Assembly (NCBI RefSeq): GCF_900114035.1
Contig: NZ_FORP01000029.1
Coordinates: forward strand, 20,751 to 84,750
DNA: 64,000 bases
Direction: 5' to 3'
DNA from: Amycolatopsis sacchari
GTDB taxonomy: Bacteria; Actinomycetota; Actinomycetes; Mycobacteriales; Pseudonocardiaceae
Shown here: positions 59,901 to 64,000 of the stretch, piece by piece
Layout: each line of letters begins with the position of its first letter
How positions within the stretch are numbered: the stretch's first letter is position 1
Position numbers and translations under genes: made by a program
The notes under the pieces: generated by a model
The model's database searches: none
What the model was told of the DNA's origin: nothing
Seen by the model: only the letters and a program-made list of their open reading frames with translations

Positions 59901-60415
59901 ATCTGTGCGTGTGCCCACGCCCAGGAGTCGTCCAGCGCCTGCAGCTCCGAATACCGGGCGAGGACGGTCGGTACCTGCCCGGCGCCGGGCCGGTAGCGGC
60001 CCTCGCGCAGGACCACCAGTGCCAGCCACGGCGCCAGGCGCTCGCCGTCCGGTGCGAGCGGCGTGAACTGCCACAGCGCCTCCGGGCTGTCGAACTCGAC
60101 GTGCACCAGGTGGGTGGTTTCCGCGCTGGTCGCGCCGGGCTCCGGGTAGCGGCGCACGATCTGCTGGTCGACGAGCGCGCGCACGTCCGCGGGGCCGCGC
60201 AGCCGCAGCTGGTAGGTCGCCGTGACATCGGGCTGTCCCGGTGCCTGGACCGGCACCACGATCTCCACGCTCGCCCGGGTGCCGCCCGGTTCCGGACCGC
60301 GCGCCGCGGCGGCCAGCCCCGTGCGCACGTACGGCAGGAAGGTGTACGTGCCGAGGACCGTGCTCTCCGCGGCGAACGCGGTTTCCGGTGGCGGCAGGGT
60401 GAAGTCGGTCGTCAT
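56948..60415 (-). CDS. Uncharacterised 1155-aa protein with 13-residue tandem repeats
   Basis: The start is ATG 60415, overlapping the DUF6603-like stop as ATGA. The N-terminal part (1-450) is mixed beta, with LGTYTFLPYVRTGLAAAARG, DPANRIVAALGARVVQRDQE and QLMQSAWAQVGRLGEVNQWL. An acidic, Trp-rich segment (555-600, EEFLAWWDEWEAMVLHCFW) precedes a repeat region at about 674-835, with units such as TLAELARLDLDTA, TLAQLAKDRMSVA and ALADLGRAHLAPA. The C-terminal part (840-1155) includes ATLDEPDLVTTLVSNAVFLE, LLWRGYPTDQRGTYFRRFWG and GFDLTVTEVRDAHSAGTPWW. No signal peptide or known enzyme motif is seen. The repeats would form a regular helical rod or solenoid. The function is unknown; the tight operon indicates a complex with the neighbours. 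Confidence 0.75.
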   Translation of the reverse strand: MTTDFTLPPPETAFAAESTVLGTYTFLPYVRTGLAAAARGPEPGGTRASVEIVVPVQAPGQPDVTATYQLRLRGPADVRALVDQQIVRRYPEPGATSAETTHLVHVEFDSPEALWQFTPLAPDGERLAPWLALVVLREGRYRPGAGQVPTVLARYSELQALDDSWAWAHAQIHGPIAGPAIDDRLSAHFAPTNLSRLMCPRRLEPFTRYLACVVPAFDAGRRAALNPGDETGTLEPAWRKGGDDEEIELPVLHSWRFDTGEGGDFGMLAGKLVPSPAPWQVGRRLVDTSRPWGDLFGDEAPAIPSGQLQLVRGPLVSPIPPRAASDDPAEAAAARAGGWPAEVTGELRDLLLLPTVLARKPGAHEPGEPLPLCPPVYAGSQAGSGRLVSAPATAWLPQLNLDPANRIVAALGARVVQRDQEQLMQSAWAQVGRLGEVNQWLRQAQLARAVRSSMFARHLSPLGYGDLLQIGRPVQDAVPGAENGSARSELAASSTAPMASTQAFRRVVRRTSPADLLAPGDVPRDFQRPYDDGEIARLSQLRVVEIARDYELAAPPDWESMTAEEFLAWWDEWEAMVLHCFWPMPDIDPDFDIEQWAAEQALDVLQQAMPSDPEVNPELAAGLLGDIAAVAEVGGQAGDLAGEQLATVTEQLGLGPGDDAVAGVVRHGGVSDDLLAAAGRQHLETADLADAARTGARTEALAGAAQSALTETTLAGIAREHAATETLARAATTELGVSAGLDTGVRAEMARAQLPTGALARLALDLHPDVLAEAARTELPDTTLAELARLDLDTATLAQLAKDRMSVAALADLGRAHLAPATRARLAVDSAGITATEPLKQALQARIEPRDIEAAMQPATGALVSPDWQGTPIRPAYAVAKDQLLTELDPDRSTAAQVAERLRLPGWVPGNWFDGRPAEPIMAAPRFDRPMYQALEDYDPDWLIAGTATLDEPDLVTTLVSNAVFLEAFFAGLSHEMARELLWRGYPTDQRGTYFRRFWGDHHGDELTGELHLNDDGPLGSHISADLDGRLVMLVRGELIRRYPDTVALALRGGSPETGDTAAPLLFQRRLRSGALLAGFDLTVTEVRDAHSAGTPWWFVLAEHPTAPRFGPGESAEPFLTPPVANAAGTARALLQQPVRAAFDIHDLLGPMGAG
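57911..58396 (-). repeat. Protein-level tandem repeat, period 13 residues, about 12 units
   Basis: In the 1155-aa protein the positions L675, L688, L701, L714, L727, R746, L759, L771, L784, L797, L810 and R823 start units of the form L-A-x-x-A-R-x-x-L-x-x-x-x. Spacing is 13 except one insert of six after L727 and one unit of 12. The DNA is not an exact repeat, so the period is kept at the protein level. Confidence 0.75.
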
Positions 60416-63027
60416 CGGAGCTCCACGGTTTCCCGTACGGTGGCGTAGCTGTTGCCCAGGCGGCCACGGCTCCGCGCGACCGGTGACAGGTTCACGACGG
60501 CGGCGACCAGTTCCCCCGGCAGGTCGAGCGACCCGGCCAAGGGCTGACCGGGCGCCGGGTGGCGCGGGTACACGGTCTTCCAGTCGTACTGCGCCTCGGC
60601 CGGCGCGCCGAACCGGGCTTGGTCCGAGCCGTACAGGCGCTTGCCCGAAACGCACTCCGTGAACGCGGGCTCGTGCAGCTTCTGGTCGTCGGTGAGGTCG
60701 CGGAACTGGCCCAGCGGGAAGGGGTCCCGGGTGTCTTCCGCGGTGCGCAGGGCGTGGCCGCCGACGAGCGGCTCGCCCAGCGTGACCCGCGGGGTGGACA
60801 CCTGGCTGCCACCGATGTGGGTGATCTCGGTGTCCAGCGGGACGACGTGTTGCCGGAGTTCGAAGCCGCTTGCCGGGTCGACGACCGGACCGTCGCCGGC
60901 CGCCGGGGCGTGGAAGATCGCGACCGGCTGGACGCCCTCGGGCAGCCGCGGTGCACAGGCGCCGGGTTCGCCGAGTGCCTTCACGACCAGCTCCCGCGGA
61001 TCGATCCGTGGCGGCGTCTCGTGGTCCTCCTCGCCCCACCGGAGGGGGCCGAGGTCGAAGTCGATGTCGGGGAGGATCGGCAGCTCGAGGGTGGCCGTGC
61101 CGTGCGCGATCCACGGCGCGGGGCCGGACAGGTGCAGGCTCAGCTCGACACCGGCGAAGCTCTCGCCCGCGAACAGCAGCGACACCCCGGCACGCAGGTC
61201 GATCGCGAAGCCGAACGGGTCCCACATCAGGAGGGCGTCGAAGGACAGGTGCCCTTCCGCGCCGACGCCCGCCACCTCGGCCCGCAGCTCGGCGCGGCAC
61301 CCGAACATCACCGCGTTGGTGGTCAGCGCCAGGTAGGCCTCGGCGCGCAGGGACAGCAGCGCGGGCGGGGACAGATCGACGCTGAGGCGCCGCATCCCGG
61401 CCAGTTCGGCAGGCGCGTGGTAGGCGGGGTGGAAGCCACCCGCCGAGATCGCGAAACCGGGCTCCGCTCCCCAGGAGATCAGCAGGCCCAGGTCACCGGA
61501 CAAGGTGAAACCGGCGAACCGCGAACGGCCGAGCCGGACCAGCACGAGCAGGTGGTCCTCGTCGATCTCGCCGTAGACGTCCGCGTTGAGGTCGACGACC
61601 GGTGTCTTCGGGGTGGGCAGCGTGACCCGGACCGCCCCGAGCAGGAGCACGGCCGGAGCCGGGAGCGTCAGGATCACGGCCACCTTGGCGGTCGCGTACG
61701 AAGTCGGTGCGCCCCAGCCGAGTTCCAGGGCCGGGCCGACCGCGACGGCACCCGCGCGCGGCTTGAAGACGCCGGACAGGGTGTCGGCGATCCCGGCGGC
61801 GTCGGCCTGCGGGTCGGCGGGGAACAGCAACCGGTCGGCGGTGTGGTCGGACAGTCCGGCGCGGAGCGCGTCGGGGTCCGGTGCGCGCTCGACGGCCAGC
61901 AGGCCACCGACCCCGTTCAGCGTGAACCCCAGGCCTAGCTGTATCGCGGGCACGAACTCGGCGAACAGCAGCACGACGAAGGAGAACGGGTCGGTGCCGA
62001 TCAGGCCCATGGCTTTGACCTCGACCGGTCCCACGGTGAGATCGAGCGTCCCGGCGTACTCGGAGCCACGGCGTTCAAGCGAGCCGCCGCCCTTGATCCG
62101 GCCGGCGTCGATCCGCACCCCGGCCCCGGCCGGCAGGACGTGCTCGACGGCGATGTCGTGGCCGTCGTCCAACCCCAGCCGGACGCCGGTCTCCTGGACC
62201 GTCACCGCGATCACGCCGTTGAGCGTTCCCGCCAGCGTCCCGGTCAGGTCGAACCCCGCGTCGCTCGGCAGCAAGCCGAGATCCCGCAGCTCGTAGCCGG
62301 GCAGGCGGGGCCTGCCGGGCAGGGACAACCGTCCGCGTACGCCGGGCCCCAGCGTCACACCGTCCCTGGTGTCCACGGTGACCGCCAGCGTGGCGGTCAC
62401 GTCGGCGGTCCCGGCGAACGCCGCCACCAGCGCGTCGCCTGCCGCCAGCCCCGCGGTGACCTCCGTGCTCATCGCGAACGTGAGGCGCGGGTCGCCGAAG
62501 TCCAAAGTGGCCGACAGGACGGAGTTCGCGAGCTTCACCTCAGGCGCCAGCGCGCGTTCCGCCGGATTGGCCCACCGCCACGACACGGTCGTGCCGTTCA
62601 CGGTCAGACCGTCCGCCGGGGTCAGCCCGGGTGGTACCAGACCGAGGCGGCTCACCAGCCCGCCGAACGGGAGGGCGCGGAGCACGCGGTCCAGGAGCCG
62701 GGTCAGGGCCGGTTCGGCGGAGGCGCCGCTGACCCGGCGGCAGGCGTCATCGAGTGCGCTCAGGGCGGCGGACAACTCCCCCAGAGCCGCGCTCGCCGCA
62801 TCGAGGGTGTCGGGAGGTGGCTCCAGCGCCGCGGCGAACGCGCTCGCGTGTGCCCTGGCGCGTTCCAGGTCGTCCTTGAGGGCCACCAGGAGATCCGGCG
62901 CGGCCGGGGCGGCGCCGGGGGCGATGAGGTCCAGTAGCGCAGCCGGGTCTGTAGGCACCAGCTCGGTGAGCAGGCCCCGGGCGAACCCCAGTCCGGCGGC
63001 GACCACCCTGCCGGCGAGATCACTCAT
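60412..63027 (-). CDS. DUF6603-like beta-rich protein, 871 aa
   Basis: Residues 1-130 are helical (FARGLLTELVPTDPAALLDL, LSAALSALDDACRRVSG). From about 150 the protein is almost wholly beta strands with repeated glycine-rich turns. The part around 360-680 resembles the DUF6603 family as I know it: LGFTLNGVGGLLAVERAPDP, GLLISWGAEPGFAISAGGFH, AYLALTTNAVMFGCRAELRA, LSFDALLMWDPFGFAIDLRA and LHLSGPAPWIAHGTATLEL. The family has no known function and the beta architecture recalls large beta sandwiches or tubes. There is no signal peptide. The ATG at 63027 lies 13 bases after the lysozyme-like gene, and its stop overlaps the next start. It is the most recognisable of the large proteins and a useful anchor for neighbourhood searches. 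Confidence 0.8.
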   Translation of the reverse strand: MSDLAGRVVAAGLGFARGLLTELVPTDPAALLDLIAPGAAPAAPDLLVALKDDLERARAHASAFAAALEPPPDTLDAASAALGELSAALSALDDACRRVSGASAEPALTRLLDRVLRALPFGGLVSRLGLVPPGLTPADGLTVNGTTVSWRWANPAERALAPEVKLANSVLSATLDFGDPRLTFAMSTEVTAGLAAGDALVAAFAGTADVTATLAVTVDTRDGVTLGPGVRGRLSLPGRPRLPGYELRDLGLLPSDAGFDLTGTLAGTLNGVIAVTVQETGVRLGLDDGHDIAVEHVLPAGAGVRIDAGRIKGGGSLERRGSEYAGTLDLTVGPVEVKAMGLIGTDPFSFVVLLFAEFVPAIQLGLGFTLNGVGGLLAVERAPDPDALRAGLSDHTADRLLFPADPQADAAGIADTLSGVFKPRAGAVAVGPALELGWGAPTSYATAKVAVILTLPAPAVLLLGAVRVTLPTPKTPVVDLNADVYGEIDEDHLLVLVRLGRSRFAGFTLSGDLGLLISWGAEPGFAISAGGFHPAYHAPAELAGMRRLSVDLSPPALLSLRAEAYLALTTNAVMFGCRAELRAEVAGVGAEGHLSFDALLMWDPFGFAIDLRAGVSLLFAGESFAGVELSLHLSGPAPWIAHGTATLELPILPDIDFDLGPLRWGEEDHETPPRIDPRELVVKALGEPGACAPRLPEGVQPVAIFHAPAAGDGPVVDPASGFELRQHVVPLDTEITHIGGSQVSTPRVTLGEPLVGGHALRTAEDTRDPFPLGQFRDLTDDQKLHEPAFTECVSGKRLYGSDQARFGAPAEAQYDWKTVYPRHPAPGQPLAGSLDLPGELVAAVVNLSPVARSRGRLGNSYATVRETVELR

Positions 63028-63040
63028 GACGGTCCCCGGC

Positions 63041-63709
63041 TCAGCCGCGGCTGGAAATGATCAGCACGGAGGGGTCGAGGCCCTGTTTGTCCACTGTGGT
63101 CGCGTTGTGGAAGCACTGCTGGTCCATCGCGTTGCGCAGTTCGATCGTGCCCCGGTGCGGCCCGAAGACGCACTCCTCGGCCGCGGTCTCCCAGTCGCGT
63201 TGCGCGACGGCGTCCTGGAAATGGGGAAAACGGAACCCCGCGCCGAGCGCCCACGCCATGCTGAGCAAGCCGAATTGCGCGTCCGCCGGCCACGAGTCGA
63301 AATCGGCGAATTCGCTGCGGTTGGTCAGGAACCTTTCGTTGGACGACAGCTTGTCGCCGACGATCCGGTCGATCTCGTCGCTTTCGATGTGCAGGGACGT
63401 GAATGGCGCGAAGGCGCCCCCGCCCCGATCCGCGAGGTCGGTCCGCTTCTTGACCGCGTCCCATTCGTCGGCGACCTGCTCGAAGGTGGCCGTGTCGCCG
63501 TTCTCCGTGAGCCAGTTGATTTCCGCGGCCAGCGCATGTGAGGCGTCACGTTGCGCGTCGGTGGGCGTGGCGGGAATCGGCTTGCTCTTGTCGATGAGGT
63601 TTCCCATTCCTGTGGTGACCAGACCTCGCACGTCCAGATACATGAACGGGAGCACCCCTTCGAGGGGCTCGTTCAGCGCCACCCAGTTCTCACGCACCGA
63701 ATCCCACAT
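63041..63709 (-). CDS. T4-lysozyme-like (GH24-type) protein, first gene of the giant-protein operon
   Basis: The 222-residue protein reads EPLEGVLPFMYLDVRGLVTT then GMGNLID near its start. Glu17, Asp26 and Thr32 have exactly the spacing of Glu11, Asp20 and Thr26 of T4 lysozyme (E-x8-D-x5-T), followed by G-x-G. Further on SWPADAQFGLLSMAWALGAG matches the place where GH24 enzymes have a helix with an L-x-SMxxNxG pattern. Between them lies an insert of about 100 residues. No signal peptide or holin is seen, so it is either a tail-lysozyme-like component, an intracellular domain acting after lysis, or a protein that has lost enzymatic function. ATG 63709 has AAAGGGG six bases upstream; in-frame sequence further up reaches the insertion element and is ignored. 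Confidence 0.7.
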   Translation of the reverse strand: MWDSVRENWVALNEPLEGVLPFMYLDVRGLVTTGMGNLIDKSKPIPATPTDAQRDASHALAAEINWLTENGDTATFEQVADEWDAVKKRTDLADRGGGAFAPFTSLHIESDEIDRIVGDKLSSNERFLTNRSEFADFDSWPADAQFGLLSMAWALGAGFRFPHFQDAVAQRDWETAAEECVFGPHRGTIELRNAMDQQCFHNATTVDKQGLDPSVLIISSRG

Positions 63710-63868
63710 CGTCCGCCCCTTTCTCCGGCAACCGAGTGTCCGCGAGGCGCGGTGGTGTCCGGAAGGGGGCGGTCCGCCCAGTGAACCGCGGACTGGGGTG
63801 CCGGCCGTTTCGGTGCTAGTTGTTGCGGGTCGTGACGTTGGTGACGTGGGTGAGGGCCTGAGGTGAGG

Positions 63869-63936
63869 GGACGGGTCTTTCGGCGGCAGGATGAGAAGTA
63901 CCACCAACTCGTCCGTCACGACTGAAAGACCCGTCC
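63869..63936 (+). other. Inverted repeat just before the transposase start
   Basis: GGACGGGTCTTTC (63869-63881) and GAAAGACCCGTCC (63924-63936) are perfect 13-bp complements around a 42-base loop, ending at the base before the transposase ATG. In RNA read through from outside this would hide the start region, as insertion sequences often do to limit transposase synthesis. Confidence 0.65.
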
Positions 63937-64000
63937 ATGCTCCACCGTAATGCCCCGCTGTCGGTCGAAGGCCGGCGGCGGCTGGTCCAGCGTTGTCAGA
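63937..64000 (+). CDS. IS481-family transposase, N-terminal fragment
   Basis: Only 21 codons are inside the window: MLHRNAPLSVEGRRRLVQRC. This start (MLHRNAPLxxEGRRRL) is characteristic of actinobacterial IS481-family transposases, where it leads into a helix-turn-helix followed by the DDE integrase domain. The rest, including the catalytic triad, lies beyond 64000, so it is not known whether the gene is intact. Confidence 0.75.
   Translation, partial: MLHRNAPLSVEGRRRLVQRCQ

Larger units (their letters stand above)
63821..64000 (+). mobile_element. Left end of an IS481-type insertion sequence (runs off the window)
   Basis: The transposase start at 63937 is preceded by about 115 bases of element end. 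A candidate terminal repeat begins TGTTGCGGGTCGTGACG at 63821, next to CTAG at 63816-63819, which may be a target site. The right end is outside the window, so the boundary and target duplication cannot be confirmed. Confidence 0.55.

Noticed and set aside
57303..60467. A 1054-codon minus-strand frame overlapping the 1155-aa gene
   Set aside because: It is the same strand in another frame, rich in Arg/Ala/Gly, and lacks the regular hydrophobic pattern seen in the 1155-aa reading.
51289..63709. Reading the giant-protein operon as a prophage or contractile injection system
   Set aside because: No sheath, tube, spike, portal, terminase or AAA ATPase could be recognised; a lysozyme-like protein alone is not enough.
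1..64000. tRNA, rRNA, CRISPR arrays or replication origin
   Set aside because: I scanned for cloverleaf-like segments, conserved rRNA stretches, regularly spaced direct repeats and DnaA-box clusters and saw none.

Overview
The window is very GC-rich, with GTG and TTG starts, stop/start overlaps of the ATGA and GTGA kind, Shine-Dalgarno sites and gene families typical of filamentous Actinobacteria (DUF4232 secreted proteins, BlaI/M56 pairs, calerythrin-like EF-hand protein, many ABC sugar importers with secreted hydrolases). A Pseudonocardiales-like organism such as Amycolatopsis is my best guess, with low confidence. No rRNA, tRNA or CRISPR array was seen.

Layout. 1-2490: 3' part of a 2-oxoacid dehydrogenase E1 beta gene and a complete E1 alpha gene on the minus strand, divergent from a frameshifted Lrp/AsnC regulator. 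2477-12901: a ten-gene minus-strand operon, almost every junction overlapping. It encodes a branched-chain-amino-acid-type ABC importer (binding protein, two ATPases, two permeases), an M20 hydrolase, a glutamine-synthetase-like enzyme, an Amidohydro_2 enzyme, an M20D amidohydrolase and an RpiR regulator; it looks like uptake and breakdown of an amide or gamma-glutamylated compound. 13279-21795: a glycan-use locus with a GH93-like secreted exo-glycosidase carrying a ricin-B lectin domain, a sugar ABC importer plus GH2 enzyme, and a LacI repressor; near-identical operator/promoter units precede the exo-glycosidase and the importer operon.

22047-25950: a secreted SGNH hydrolase, two DUF4232-like secreted proteins, then decayed genes (LLM flavin oxidoreductase, adenosine deaminase). 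25955-36322: two secreted discoidin-domain proteins (a GH16 glucanase and a beta-helix protein), then a ROK regulator divergent from a binding protein/permease/permease/GH1 beta-glucosidase operon arranged like cebEFG-bglC. 36330-37740: a jointly decayed MFS/LysR pair. 38156-40174: a MarR-controlled module of ABM monooxygenase, MarR and a TetX-like FAD monooxygenase. 40247-44868: gamma-glutamyltransferase, DedA and PAP2 membrane proteins, and a divergent BlaI/M56 pair sharing a perfect 26-bp dyad. 44881-46005: a mosaic of broken genes. 45995-51284: LuxR regulator, acyl-CoA synthetase, EF-hand protein, AraC regulator and a PobA-like hydroxylase with altered active-site residues.

51289-63709: the most unusual part, a 12.4-kb minus-strand operon of five tightly packed genes. 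In transcription order they encode a T4-lysozyme-like protein (222 aa), a DUF6603-like beta-rich protein (871 aa), and proteins of 1155 aa (with 13-residue tandem repeats), 1339 aa and 544 aa that I cannot assign. None has a visible signal peptide. An IS481-type element begins just upstream and runs off the window end.
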